Below are positions 8,332-17,250 of a stretch of DNA of 64,000 bases, in pieces. Within the stretch, counting starts at the first letter, position 1; every line of letters begins with the position of its first letter. The stretch spans positions 806,001-870,000 of the forward strand of contig JADQCE010000001.1 in assembly GCA_016278265.1 (NCBI GenBank), in the 5' to 3' direction. The notes beneath the pieces were generated by a model. The model saw only the letters and a program-made list of their open reading frames with translations, had not been told where the DNA came from and ran no database searches. A program made the position numbers and the translations under genes. The stretch is from Halothiobacillus sp. Its GTDB lineage: Bacteria; Pseudomonadota; Gammaproteobacteria; Halothiobacillales; Halothiobacillaceae.

Positions 8332-8781
8332 TCAAACGCCATCCGTCAGCCAGACGGACAACCCGCCGGCGAGGATCACCGCGCCCTCGTGTGCCAGGGT
8401 GAACCCGTAGCGCGCCATCTCTCCCGCCTGCGCCTCGCAGGTCACTGCGATCCGTAGTGGGCCGGGCAGGTCGTCGAGTCGATCCACGTGCGGGGTCAGG
8501 CCATTGGCCCGTGTGATCATGCCTTGCCCGGCCGCCGCCTCGCCGTTGGACTGCAGCGCCAGGTGCAGGGCCATCGCCTGTCCCGCCATCTCCACGCCGG
8601 CAAATACGCCCAGTTGGCCGTCGAGGCGCAACGGGTTGTCGCGCCGCCGGTGGGCCCAGGTCTCGCCGACGAGGTGGGTTTCGTCAGCGCTCACGACCCG
8701 CTCGAGCTGGCAGACATCACCGTGATGCGGCAGGCGAGCGCAGATGGCCGGGCCATCGAGGGCGGTCAGATCGGTCGGCAA
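8332..8781 (-). CDS. ApeP-like 3-hydroxyacyl-ACP dehydratase (hotdog fold)
   Basis: 149 residues. LPHHGDVCQLERVV near residue 16 and a GVEMAGQAMALHLAL segment near residue 61 match the aryl-polyene dehydratase family (ApeP-type, predicted hotdog), which removes water from the 3-hydroxyacyl-ACP to make each conjugated double bond. It starts with TTG 8781, preceded by GAGG about 9 bases upstream and lying 12 bases beyond the MMPL stop; no in-frame ATG is available. Last gene of the long leftward block, ending convergently 24 bases from the deacetylase gene. A second hotdog protein is encoded at 12828-13178. Confidence 0.82.
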   Translation of the reverse strand: MPTDLTALDGPAICARLPHHGDVCQLERVVSADETHLVGETWAHRRRDNPLRLDGQLGVFAGVEMAGQAMALHLALQSNGEAAAGQGMITRANGLTPHVDRLDDLPGPLRIAVTCEAQAGEMARYGFTLAHEGAVILAGGLSVWLTDGV

Positions 8782-8792
8782 GGGGGCATACC

Positions 8793-11219
8793 TCAGGGTT
8801 GTTTCTTCATCGCCGGCACAGGGCGGGTGGACGGGTCGGCGAAGATCGCGGCCAGAAGCCAGGCGGCGAGCGCCCCCGGGGCCACCGTCGCCCCGATGGC
8901 CTGCAGCACGGGCACCGACGAGAACGCCAGCACACCGAAGGCGGTGACGGTGGTGGTCGTTGCCAGGGTCAACGAGGCCAGCGTGCGCGCATCCAGCCCG
9001 TTACCGCCGCCGTCGCCTGGCGGCTGGAAGAACAGGGCGTAGTTCGAGCCGATCGCCGCGACCAGCAGTAGACCGACCAGGTGCAGCAGGGTCAATTGCC
9101 CGCCGAAGAGCGCGTGCCCGGCCACCACCAGCAGGACCGCGAGTGTGATCGGCAGCAGGGTGCGCAACGTGCGCCGGGGGCTTGCCTGGACGAGCAGGAG
9201 CAACAGGATGATTGCCGCGGCGCCTGCCAAGGACACGGTCAGCGTGGTGTTGAGGTAGCGGGCGTAGAGTCGATTCGATTCCGTTAGCAAGTCAATCAGC
9301 ACGGCCGATTCGATCGGGGCAATCGCCTCGCGCAGCACGGCCAATTCCTGCGGGCCGGCGGTGTCGGTGTGCAAGGTGACAACCGCTACGGTTTGACTCC
9401 CGGTTGCATCGGATGGCAATTGCCCGGCAACCGCGAGCCAGAGGGGGGTTCCCTCCAGATCCGCCAGCTCGATCGCCGCCGCGTTTTTCTGCACTACGAC
9501 GTCATCGACGAAGCCTTGTAGCCGGTCGGGTGATACCGGCAGGCCGGCCAGTGCCTGGTCAAGGCGTTGCGCCAGTTCCTTGCCAGCCGGCAGGGCCGCC
9601 TGACGCGCGCGTTGGGTGGCCAACGAGGGCAGTGTCTCGGTCGGTGCACGATAGCCGGCGAGCAGGCCATCCTCGACCTGCTGGTCCAGTATCGCGGCAA
9701 CTCGCTCGGCCCCGCGTAGCGCGGCCTCGCGGTCTTCGCCCTTTATCACGATCAGGTGACGGGGACTCGGCTCGCCGAGTCCCTCACGCAGGCGCGAGTC
9801 GGCGGCTTCGAGCGTGGGGTTGATCGGGGCGAGCCCGGAAAGCGTGTCCCGCCAGAGCCCATCCTGCTGGAAAACAAGCACGATCACGGCCAGAGCGCCA
9901 AGCAACATGGCGACCGGTCGCAAGCGTCGCATCCCGGCCACCGGGCGCTCGAGCCAACGACCCAGCCCGGCGATGTCTCCGCGGGGCAATCGAGGTCCTA
10001 ATATCGGCAGCACGTAGCGCGTGACCAAGGCCGCGGTGAGCAGGCCGGTCATTGCATAAAGCCCGATCTGCATCAGCCCCGGAAAGCCGGAGAAGAGCAG
10101 GGCGGCGAAACCGATCAACGAGGTGACCAGGCCAAGGCGCACGGTGGGCCAGTAGTCCCGGAGCCAGGCACGTTGGCCGGCCCCGGGTTGCCCGGGTTGG
10201 TGACCTGGTTCGGCCTTGTTGACGCCTGCCTGCCGTGACTGGACGAAGTAGTAGATGCTGTAGTCGATCGCCTCACCCATCAGGGCAGTGCCAAAACCGA
10301 TCGTGATGCCATGTACCTGATCGAACCCCAATCCGACCGCCGCAATGCCGACAGCCACCCCGCTACCCACCGGCAATAGCCCGGCTAGCAGGACGGGCAG
10401 CGAGCGATAGGCGAGCAGCAGTACCAGCGCCACCAGGATCACGCTAATGGTCGTGAACAGGGTGACCTCGGCCTTGATGCGGTCCCGTGTCTCGATGGCG
10501 AACATCGGTGAGCCGGCCAGTACCAGGTTCAGGGACGGATCGATGTCGTGGCGGATCGTGTCGAAGGTGGCTTGAATGCGTTGAGCGGCCCGCGCCAGCC
10601 CGTCCATGTCGGAGCCAGACGCACTCGCCTGGGCGACCAGCAGCATGGTCGATTGATCGTCCGAGGACCAGACGCCACAGCACCGAGCCGGGCCAGCCGG
10701 GCCGGTGCTCGAATCGTGGCGGTCGAGCAGCGCCAGCATTTCACCGGTGGGATCGCGCGGGAAGAGCTCGCGGGTAATGTCTCCCAACGGCGAGTTGAGA
10801 TCGCTTATCGACTCGCCGATCGCCCGGGTCAGCCCCTCGACGGAGAACCGCTCGGGATCGATGGCCGGGCTCAACAGATAGCGGTGCTCGAACAGGAACT
10901 GCCGGGCCTGCTCATGGTGGGCCCGATCGCCGTTTTGTATCGCCGCGAAGCTGGGGTCATCGACCAGGTTGGCATGCAGTTGCCGGCTGGCCTCGGCCCG
11001 CTGCTCACCTGTGCCACCCTCGATTCCGACGAGGAAGGTGCGCGAGACCGCGCCTTGCTGGAGTTGATCCACCAGCAGTTGCTGCTCGGGGCTGGGCGAG
11101 GCCGGCAGGAAGGCGGACATGTCCGCCGTGAAGCGCGTCTGTGTGATCGAGTAGATGGCCAGCAGCACGACCGTCAGCCACAGACCGAGGACCAGGGCAT
11201 GATTGAGGCGTGGACTCAC
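8793..11219 (-). CDS. MMPL/RND-family exporter of the polyene cluster
   Basis: 808 residues with about twelve membrane segments in two halves, each opening with one helix followed by a large periplasmic loop (about 40-230 and 440-620), the RND/MMPL layout. A LMGEAIDYSIYYF segment in the middle and an IGSNYALFF segment near the C-terminus correspond to helix-4-type motifs with charged or polar residues. MMPL exporters of aryl-polyene clusters are believed to carry the polyene lipid across or out of the inner membrane, working with the neighbouring LolA-like carrier. The GTG start overlaps the LolA-like gene stop (GTGA). Confidence 0.88.
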   Translation of the reverse strand: MSPRLNHALVLGLWLTVVLLAIYSITQTRFTADMSAFLPASPSPEQQLLVDQLQQGAVSRTFLVGIEGGTGEQRAEASRQLHANLVDDPSFAAIQNGDRAHHEQARQFLFEHRYLLSPAIDPERFSVEGLTRAIGESISDLNSPLGDITRELFPRDPTGEMLALLDRHDSSTGPAGPARCCGVWSSDDQSTMLLVAQASASGSDMDGLARAAQRIQATFDTIRHDIDPSLNLVLAGSPMFAIETRDRIKAEVTLFTTISVILVALVLLLAYRSLPVLLAGLLPVGSGVAVGIAAVGLGFDQVHGITIGFGTALMGEAIDYSIYYFVQSRQAGVNKAEPGHQPGQPGAGQRAWLRDYWPTVRLGLVTSLIGFAALLFSGFPGLMQIGLYAMTGLLTAALVTRYVLPILGPRLPRGDIAGLGRWLERPVAGMRRLRPVAMLLGALAVIVLVFQQDGLWRDTLSGLAPINPTLEAADSRLREGLGEPSPRHLIVIKGEDREAALRGAERVAAILDQQVEDGLLAGYRAPTETLPSLATQRARQAALPAGKELAQRLDQALAGLPVSPDRLQGFVDDVVVQKNAAAIELADLEGTPLWLAVAGQLPSDATGSQTVAVVTLHTDTAGPQELAVLREAIAPIESAVLIDLLTESNRLYARYLNTTLTVSLAGAAAIILLLLLVQASPRRTLRTLLPITLAVLLVVAGHALFGGQLTLLHLVGLLLVAAIGSNYALFFQPPGDGGGNGLDARTLASLTLATTTTVTAFGVLAFSSVPVLQAIGATVAPGALAAWLLAAIFADPSTRPVPAMKKQP

Positions 11220-11833
11220 GGTGACGTGGACCCGTCATCCTGCAGGGGTTTCCCATGCTGGCCGAGTTGCATCACGCTGCGGTCGCCGTTGGCGAATTCC
11301 AGCGTCAATCGCTCGACATCGGCCACACCAGCCTCGATCTGTCCGATCACCTCGATGCGCCGAATACGCTCGGCCAGTTCATCGCGTAGTGGCAACAGGT
11401 TCAATCGCCAACCATCGCCCGGGCGTTCGCTCAGGACCAGCTCGTAGTCCTCGCGCAGCACGTCGATCCGACCGTTAAGGATGCCGCGCAGGCTGTCGGC
11501 GAACGCGGCGCCCTCGGGCGAATCATCCAGTTGCACGACCCGTCGGCGACCGTCGCTCTCGAACGTCAGTTGCTCGCCGTCGAGCGTGAGGGTGCGTGCC
11601 TCGGGCTCACGTTGTGCCTGAACGAGGCGATCGGGGGGCTCGAAGGAGAGCCGGCCACTGGATTCGAGTGGCTCGTCCAGAATGCCGAGATAGCGCGTCT
11701 GCTGGTAGTCCGTGCTGTCCGCGCCACGATCGGCCAGCGCGGTGGCGAGCTCCTCAATGTCCATGGCGTACGTCGGGAGGGGCAGCATCAACGGGAGCAA
11801 GACGGCGAAACGTCGGCAGATCGACAGGGTCAT
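11216..11833 (-). CDS. LolA-like outer-membrane lipid carrier protein
   Basis: 205 residues. A signal peptide spans about residues 1-23 (MTLSICRRFAVLLPLMLPL then TYA, cleaving before MDIEEL). The mature part has a LolA-like pattern: an early QTRYLGILDEPLESSGRLSF strand pair, then DRLVQAQREP and RTLTLDGEQLTF strands. LolA-like proteins of these clusters probably ferry the polyene lipid through the periplasm. The start is decided by the ribosome binding site: AAGGAG lies 5 bases before ATG 11833, while the upstream in-frame GTG 11839 would overlap it. The stop overlaps the exporter start. Confidence 0.85.
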   Translation of the reverse strand: MTLSICRRFAVLLPLMLPLPTYAMDIEELATALADRGADSTDYQQTRYLGILDEPLESSGRLSFEPPDRLVQAQREPEARTLTLDGEQLTFESDGRRRVVQLDDSPEGAAFADSLRGILNGRIDVLREDYELVLSERPGDGWRLNLLPLRDELAERIRRIEVIGQIEAGVADVERLTLEFANGDRSVMQLGQHGKPLQDDGSTSP

Positions 11834-11835
11834 GA

Positions 11836-12831
11836 TCACTCCTTGGGTGAGGCCTTGGTGGACGGGGACTCGTCTGAGTCACTCGTCGGGGACACGTTTC
11901 CCTGCGAGTTGGTTTCCCGTCCCGGGTCGTCCCGGGCGCCTGCCCAGAAGTCGAAGAAATTGAACCAGTTGTCGGGATGCTCGCGCACCAGCACCTCAAG
12001 GCGTTCGACGTAGCGATCCATGGCGGCCTCGACGGCCATCGAGCGCTCACGTCGAGACACCTCGCGAAAATCGGCCAATGGCTCGAAGTGAATCCGGTAG
12101 CGGTTGTCGCCAAGGTAGATGCCCGCCATCAACAGCAGGCGCTGGCGGAGGATCGCGGCCATGCGAAAGGGGCCGACGGCAAAACCCGCCGGGCGCCCGA
12201 GAAACGGGCGGGTGCCCATCGGGTCGTCGCCCAGGCTGCGGTCGGCAAGCATGCCGATCAGTTCCCCCTGGTCGAGGCGAGCGCTGGCTTCGAGCATCGA
12301 GTCGATTTGCCCGAGTGGAATGATGTCACGCGCCCGCTCCGGGTTGATGGCCGCCAACACGCGCTGAATCTTTTGGGCGTTCTCCGGGTACATCATCATG
12401 CTGATGGACAGATCGCGCTCGACACGACCCATGGCCCGCAGGACGTCGAAGCTTCCGAAATGCGCCCCGACGAGGATCGCCGACTCGGGTGGTTCGAAAT
12501 GCTCACCGCCTTCCACCTCGATCTCGAACGCATCGAAGCGTCCGCTGAGAAAGAACACCCGGTCGTGGATGGTGCTGGCAAACGCATGGAAATGACGGTA
12601 GATCTCGCCCAGGCGCGGCGGTCGGCCATGAACTTGATGCAGAAAGTCCCGACTGGCGCGTCGGGCGGCCGGGACAAACAACAGGAAGTAGAGGCTGATG
12701 GGAGTGAGCAGCAGACGACTGATCCGTCGACCGACGCGCAGCGAAAGGAACACCATCAACCGGATCAGCGCAGTGTGCCCCCGTTCCCGGCGTGCATGCC
12801 ACTGGGGGGATTCTGAATCGGGCTGGCTCAC
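11836..12831 (-). CDS. LpxL/HtrB-like acyltransferase of the polyene cluster
   Basis: 331 residues with one N-terminal membrane anchor (about residues 33-53). It has the HX4D motif of lipid A late acyltransferases in GAHFGSFDVLRAM (about residue 121) and a later GELIGMLADRSLGDDP segment typical of the family. LpxL-type enzymes move an acyl chain from ACP onto a lipid hydroxyl; the cluster member likely esterifies the finished polyene to its membrane anchor (inference), in addition to the PlsC-like enzyme at 254-1018. The GTG start overlaps the dehydratase stop. The C-terminal 30 residues are Ser/Thr/Asp-rich and look disordered. Confidence 0.85.
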   Translation of the reverse strand: MSQPDSESPQWHARRERGHTALIRLMVFLSLRVGRRISRLLLTPISLYFLLFVPAARRASRDFLHQVHGRPPRLGEIYRHFHAFASTIHDRVFFLSGRFDAFEIEVEGGEHFEPPESAILVGAHFGSFDVLRAMGRVERDLSISMMMYPENAQKIQRVLAAINPERARDIIPLGQIDSMLEASARLDQGELIGMLADRSLGDDPMGTRPFLGRPAGFAVGPFRMAAILRQRLLLMAGIYLGDNRYRIHFEPLADFREVSRRERSMAVEAAMDRYVERLEVLVREHPDNWFNFFDFWAGARDDPGRETNSQGNVSPTSDSDESPSTKASPKE

Positions 12832-13178
12832 GGCCCCACCTCTTCGGCATCGCGACGGGGTGGGTCGAGCAGCACGTCCAGCACGACGTAAGGCTCACCG
12901 TTGGCGGGCATTGCCATGACCTGCAAACGCGTGCGGTCGCGCCGGGCGGGCTGATGCTCCAGTCGAAGCGGCACATCCGGGCGCGCGGGCGCCAGAAAGC
13001 GTGCCTGTCGCAGGCTGCAATCCGAGACACGGCGATGATTCGCGTGGGCGTACGCGGATACGGCCCAATCGAGGAGCATGCTGCCGGGCAGCAGGGGGTT
13101 GCCCGGGAAATGCCCGGCGAACAGGGGTGTCTGCGCTGACGGGGTCCACTCGGCCAAGAAGGTGCTGGGCGCGTTCAT
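12828..13178 (-). CDS. ApeI/FabZ-like 3-hydroxyacyl-ACP dehydratase
   Basis: 116 residues. The FabZ/FabA hotdog signature GHFPGNPLLPGSMLLDWA lies at about residues 22-39, with the catalytic His in GHFPG. It belongs to the ApeI-type dehydratases, which with the ApeP-type protein dehydrate the growing polyene. The start ATG overlaps the AMP-ligase stop by one base (TGATG). Two dehydratases per cluster is the usual aryl-polyene arrangement. Confidence 0.87.
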   Translation of the reverse strand: MNAPSTFLAEWTPSAQTPLFAGHFPGNPLLPGSMLLDWAVSAYAHANHRRVSDCSLRQARFLAPARPDVPLRLEHQPARRDRTRLQVMAMPANGEPYVVLDVLLDPPRRDAEEVGP

Positions 13179-14626
13179 CAGCTCGCATCCCGTTGTTGGA
13201 GGTCGGAATCGTTGCTGTCGGTCACCAGGGCGTCCAGCGCATCCCGCGTGACTTTGCCGGTGGCGTTGACCGGCATCTGCTCGACGAGCAACAGGGGGCG
13301 GGGCAGAAAGACCGGGTCGAGTCGTTCACGCAGGGCGCGGCGAATGGATTCAGCGGACAGTCCCGGACCACATACCACCGCAGCCAATCGCTCCGGCTGG
13401 CGGCCCTCGGCATTGGTCGAGCGTGGACGAAAGAAAAAGCCGTCCTTCACACCGTCGATCGCCCGCAGGGTGGCGTTCAGATACTCGATCGAACTGCGTT
13501 TCCCGGCAATGTTGACCTGATTGGCAAGCCGGCCGATCAGCCGGAAGTGGCGCTCATCCACTCGTTCGAGGCAGTCGCCCAGACACACGGGATGTTCGAT
13601 ATGGCCTCCAGAGGCAATCACCACGCCACCGGCCTTCGCCTCGAGGTGAATGCCCTCCATCAATTGCCAGTCGGCGCCTTGGGTGGGTTGGCGCACGGCG
13701 ATCTGGCCCGTCTCGGTGGAGCCGTAGATTTCCTGGAGCACCCCGCCCAGCGTCTGCTCGGCGTGGGTGGCAAGTGTGAGCTCGAGCGGTGCCGTGGCAC
13801 ACAGAATATGCTCGCAGGGCGGCAGGGCACATTCCGAGGCGAGCAGGTGATGCAGGTGGTAGGGCGTGGTCACCAGCATGCGCGGCGATGGCAATTCGGC
13901 CAGCGAGGCGGCGATATCCCCGGGGAAGAAGGGTTGGTCGACGGATAAAGTTGCACCACCGCAGAGTGCGGCAAGGATCAGCGACTCGAACCCGTACATG
14001 TGCTGGGAGGGCACCGTCCCGAGGAGGTGAATACCGTCAAGTGGGCCGCGCTGGGCCTTGCTCGTGATCCGTTGGTGCGCGGTCAGGGCGTCGGCGGCGA
14101 CCCGGGCGTTCGCGACCAGTCGTCCCCAGTGCTTGTCATGGCCCTTGGGTTTGCCGGTGGTGCCCGAGGTGAATACCCGTGCGATGAGCTGGCTGGTGGG
14201 AATCCGGGGAACCTGGGAAACGCACTCGCCTTGCGATTTCGCCCGGCGCAAGGGCGGGATGGCCAGGTGTGGACCGCAGGCGGCCAGGGTTGGTTCGAGC
14301 GGCGCGTCGTTGTCGTGGAGTATGACGGTATCGGGGTGATCTGCGAGCAGGTCCTGAATGGCACCACGGCCGCGGGTCGAGGGCATGAGACTGACCTGTG
14401 CCCCGAGAATGCCGGCCACCAGGCCCACCAGAAACTGGTCGCGCCGGCCGGCAAGATTGACCAGGTGCCTGACCGGGGTGGGCAGGGCGTCGAGTGCCTG
14501 CTGCAATTCCTGGGCGCTGGCCAGCACGTCGGCAACGGTCCAGTGGTTCTCACCGTCCAGGAGCAGCACCCGGTCGAGATTGCCGTCGGGTACCAGCGGG
14601 ATGCAGTCGGCCATGGCGTCGCTCAT
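13178..14626 (-). CDS. Adenylate-forming acyl/aryl-ACP ligase (ANL superfamily)
   Basis: 482 residues. The ANL P-loop-like motif FTSGTTGKPKG is near residue 163, QEIYGSTETG near 310, and the adenylate-ribose Asp is in VCLGDCLERV near 365. RLIGRLANQVNIAGKRSS forms the hinge, and the C-terminal lysine motif is VNATGKVTR. In aryl-polyene clusters this enzyme activates the hydroxybenzoate starter and loads it on ACP, linking the chorismatase to the polyketide-like cycle. I chose ATG 14626 because it overlaps the COG4648-like gene stop (ATGA). The frame stays open to 15328, but that stretch lies over two other genes of the operon and shows no ANL homology. Confidence 0.88.
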   Translation of the reverse strand: MSDAMADCIPLVPDGNLDRVLLLDGENHWTVADVLASAQELQQALDALPTPVRHLVNLAGRRDQFLVGLVAGILGAQVSLMPSTRGRGAIQDLLADHPDTVILHDNDAPLEPTLAACGPHLAIPPLRRAKSQGECVSQVPRIPTSQLIARVFTSGTTGKPKGHDKHWGRLVANARVAADALTAHQRITSKAQRGPLDGIHLLGTVPSQHMYGFESLILAALCGGATLSVDQPFFPGDIAASLAELPSPRMLVTTPYHLHHLLASECALPPCEHILCATAPLELTLATHAEQTLGGVLQEIYGSTETGQIAVRQPTQGADWQLMEGIHLEAKAGGVVIASGGHIEHPVCLGDCLERVDERHFRLIGRLANQVNIAGKRSSIEYLNATLRAIDGVKDGFFFRPRSTNAEGRQPERLAAVVCGPGLSAESIRRALRERLDPVFLPRPLLLVEQMPVNATGKVTRDALDALVTDSNDSDLQQRDAS

Positions 14627-15321
14627 GGCTGACTCCGTCGTTCGGCGGCTTCGCGGACGTGGCGGCGGTAGGCGATCACCGCACTCCAGGGGCTGGAGAG
14701 ATCCTCGCGTGGCAAGACCTGCAGTCGTACCAGGTACTCGAGTACGAACATCAGCGCGACGAGCGGGAAGGTGGCATAGACGGCGTAATCGGCCCAGATG
14801 GCGGGGCCGGCAAGCGCCATCAGGGCCACCGAAAAAGTGCCGTTGAGGACAAAAAACAGTCCCCAAGCCCAGGTAACCTGGCGGGTGTAGTGGTTCAGCG
14901 CCGGGGACATGGAGTCGTGCACCTGTTCGGCGAAACGCGTGCAGGCGGGCATTCGTCCCGCCCGCAGGCTGGCCAGGAAAAAGGCGGCGAGCGCGATGTG
15001 GACCGCCAGATGTTCCAGCAGGTAAAGCAGCGAGACACGGTCGTGCAGGATGATTGCGATGCCCAGCACCAGCAGCGAAAGCCCGATCAGGGCAATCAGG
15101 CGGCCAAGTGGGTTCGAATGCGGAAGGATCAGGATCAGGACGACGATCCCCAGCGGTGTGACCGCCAGTGCCGCCTGGCCGAGCGAGACCTGATCCAGCC
15201 CGGCAAAGAAATGGGCGAACACGACGTTGAGCGCCACCATGGCGCCGATCAGCCAGCCACGGAGTTGCGTGCCGGTGGAATCGCCGGTTACTTGGTCCGG
15301 TTCTCGGCGATGAAGCGGCAT
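14623..15321 (-). CDS. COG4648-type integral membrane protein of the polyene cluster
   Basis: 232 residues with about six hydrophobic segments (near residues 23-43, 50-67, 75-92, 100-118, 150-170 and 180-200). It resembles the COG4648 membrane proteins found beside the ACP and ligase in aryl-polyene clusters, whose biochemical role is unknown. The start at 15321 overlaps the upstream ACP gene by 34 bases. A later start would still keep all membrane segments, so the exact start is uncertain. The stop is coupled to the AMP-ligase start. Confidence 0.75.
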   Translation of the reverse strand: MPLHRREPDQVTGDSTGTQLRGWLIGAMVALNVVFAHFFAGLDQVSLGQAALAVTPLGIVVLILILPHSNPLGRLIALIGLSLLVLGIAIILHDRVSLLYLLEHLAVHIALAAFFLASLRAGRMPACTRFAEQVHDSMSPALNHYTRQVTWAWGLFFVLNGTFSVALMALAGPAIWADYAVYATFPLVALMFVLEYLVRLQVLPREDLSSPWSAVIAYRRHVREAAERRSQP

Positions 15322-15569
15322 AGGTCACGTAGCGAGGCGAAGATCTGCTCGTTTCGGTCGTCGTCGGAACGCAGGTTCAAACCGTAGCGCCGCGAAACGA
15401 CCAGGGCGATTTCCAGCACGTCGATGGAGTCCAGACCCAATCCGTCACCGAACAATGGTTCGTCCGGATCAATTTCCTCGGGGGTCTCGTCGAGGTTCAG
15501 GGCCTCCACCAGTTCGGCGGCAACCTCGGGGATCAGGGCATCGATGGTGTTGTCGTGGCTTTCGGTCAT
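15288..15569 (-). CDS. Acyl carrier protein (second in the cluster)
   Basis: 93 residues, acidic. The 4'-phosphopantetheine attachment Ser is in GLGLDSIDVLE (residue about 52). The family's usual length is about 80 residues. It would carry the starter or the growing polyene between the ligase, ketosynthases, reductase and dehydratases. It needs a phosphopantetheinyl transferase, for which the acpS gene at 31454 is the only candidate in this window. It begins 50 bases after the ketosynthase stop. Confidence 0.9.
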   Translation of the reverse strand: MTESHDNTIDALIPEVAAELVEALNLDETPEEIDPDEPLFGDGLGLDSIDVLEIALVVSRRYGLNLRSDDDRNEQIFASLRDLCRFIAENRTK

Positions 15570-15619
15570 CGTTTGAGTTGGTCTATCGGTGTGTCAGTGG
15601 ATAAGGGGGGGGCGGCAAG

Positions 15620-16885
15620 TCAAGCGTCGGTGCGCGTGAAGGCCAGTACGGCATTGCTGCCGCCGAATGCGAACGAGTTCGACAGCGCCGCTCGGATATC
15701 CGGGGCCGGGCGTGCCTCGTGCCGCACGTGGTCGACCCCCTCGCAGGCCGGATCGAGCCGATCGAGATGCGCGGTGGGCGGGAGTTTACCCTGTTGTAGT
15801 GCCAGGACGGTCAGGGCCGCCTCGATTGCACCGGTCGCGCCCATCGCATGACCATGGACGGCCTTGGTGGCGCTGACGGGCAGCCGTTCGGCCCGGGTGT
15901 CACCGAAGGCCTCGCGGATGGCGCGGACCTCGATGGCATCGCCCTCCGTCGTCGCGGTGCCGTGCGCGTTGATATAACCGATGGCATCGTGGGCAAGCTT
16001 GGCATCGGTCAGCGCGGCTTGAATGGCTCGTACCTGTCCGCGCTGGTCCGGCCGGACGACGTGGTTGGCGTCGTTGGAGGCGCCGTAGCCGGCCAGTTCA
16101 GCCAGGATGGGCGCGCCGCGGCGCTGGGCGTGTTCCAGTGATTCGAGCACCAGGCAGGCCGCGCCCTCGGCTAGCACCAGCCCGCGGCGATCCGGGTGGA
16201 ATGGCCGGCAGGCCCCGTGGGCACTGCCCTCGTCGCCCGGGGCGAGCATGTGCATCGCATCCCAGGCTCGCAGCACCCCGACCCCGAGAGGCAGGTCCGA
16301 GCCGCCGGCGACCATCAGGTCCATCTCGCCGTCGCGGATGCGCTCGTAGGCCTCGCCGATGGCGATGGCGGCCGAGGCACAGGCGACGCTGTGGGTCACG
16401 GACCGCCCGCCCAGCCCGTAGCGGATACCGATCTGCGAGGCGGCGGCGTTGTTCATGCCCATGACCACGGACATCGGCGAGAGTCGCTTGCGTCCCTCCT
16501 TCCAGAAGGCGCGGTAACCGTTCTCGAAGGTGTTGATGCCCCCGAGCGCGGTGCCCCAGTGGACCCCGGCACGCGGGTCGGGTTCCTTGGCCGGTCGCGT
16601 CAATTGCGCCTGTTGCCAGGCCTCGTCGGTGGCCAGCAGGGCTAGGCGTGCGAAAGGGTCGGTACTGCGGCAGGTTGCCTTACCGAGTCGCGTCTCGAAG
16701 TCGATCGGGGCGAAGTAAACGGCAGGCGTGCAGCCGCCGATCGTCTCGTCACCGTAGCGAAACAGGCGGACACTGGATTGGCCGGCCGCGGCGCGTTCGA
16801 ATACCGCGTTCGTGTCACCGCCGAGCGGGTCGAGAATCGAAAGGCCGGTCACGACCACCCGTGATTGGCGACGGGATTCAGCCAT
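15620..16885 (-). CDS. Beta-ketoacyl-ACP synthase II-like ketosynthase
   Basis: 421 residues, FabF-like, with Cys169 in SVACASAAIAIGEAY, His308 in INAHGTATTEGDA and His346 in KAVHGHAMGATGA forming the complete catalytic triad. It begins inside the preceding ACP gene (8-base overlap) and is one of two intact ketosynthases in the cluster. Length and motifs fit the FabF-type aryl-polyene enzymes. Housekeeping FabF is less likely given the operon, but the sequence alone cannot separate the two. Confidence 0.9.
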   Translation of the reverse strand: MAESRRQSRVVVTGLSILDPLGGDTNAVFERAAAGQSSVRLFRYGDETIGGCTPAVYFAPIDFETRLGKATCRSTDPFARLALLATDEAWQQAQLTRPAKEPDPRAGVHWGTALGGINTFENGYRAFWKEGRKRLSPMSVVMGMNNAAASQIGIRYGLGGRSVTHSVACASAAIAIGEAYERIRDGEMDLMVAGGSDLPLGVGVLRAWDAMHMLAPGDEGSAHGACRPFHPDRRGLVLAEGAACLVLESLEHAQRRGAPILAELAGYGASNDANHVVRPDQRGQVRAIQAALTDAKLAHDAIGYINAHGTATTEGDAIEVRAIREAFGDTRAERLPVSATKAVHGHAMGATGAIEAALTVLALQQGKLPPTAHLDRLDPACEGVDHVRHEARPAPDIRAALSNSFAFGGSNAVLAFTRTDA

Positions 16886-17114
16886 CGGTGGGCAAATGGG
16901 GCTGGAGGATGTCGATCAGGTCCTGGACCGTTTCCGGCGTACCGACGTCGCTTCCCAGTTCAATTTCCATTCGTTCCTCGAGCGTGAAGATCAGTTCGAG
17001 CAGGGTGAACGAGTCGATGCCGAGCTCATCGAGCCGGCTGGCGGGGGCCACGGCGGCGGGGTTAATGTCCGTGTTTTCGGCAATGCCGGTGCGGATGAGT
17101 TCCAGTGCCTGCAT
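16878..17114 (-). CDS. Acyl carrier protein (first gene of the long polyene operon)
   Basis: 78 residues. The phosphopantetheine Ser is in ELGIDSFTLLELIF (about residue 39). The start is ATG 17114, with AGGAAGG centred about 8 bases upstream. The same frame stays open upstream to 17354 but there it runs through the tRNA-Ser gene, which is not real coding. This is the promoter-proximal gene of the ten-gene leftward block, so its promoter should lie between 17115 and the tRNA terminator near 17206. Confidence 0.88.
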   Translation of the reverse strand: MQALELIRTGIAENTDINPAAVAPASRLDELGIDSFTLLELIFTLEERMEIELGSDVGTPETVQDLIDILQPHLPTDG

Positions 17115-17205
17115 GCATTCCTTCCTGTAAGCGCACCGTTGTCGAGCATGTTTCGATCCAATCCCTGGAACGAGACCCACCGACGGTGGCGGCGTGGGCT
17201 GGCTC

Positions 17206-17237
17206 AAAAACAAAAAAGACACCCGGAGGTGTCTCAT
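17206..17237 (-). terminator. Rho-independent terminator of the tRNA-Ser gene
   Basis: Read leftward, an 18-base hairpin at 17234-17217 (AGACACC, loop, GGTGTCT) is followed by a T-rich run at 17216-17206. It directly follows the tRNA-Ser gene and insulates it from the polyene operon. Confidence 0.85.
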
Positions 17238-17250
17238 TTGACCGATCTGG

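Noticed and set aside
14627-15328. Upstream 234-codon extension of the AMP-ligase reading frame
   Set aside because: It overlaps the COG4648-like and ACP genes in another frame and shows no ligase similarity; the ATGA-coupled start at 14626 is much better.
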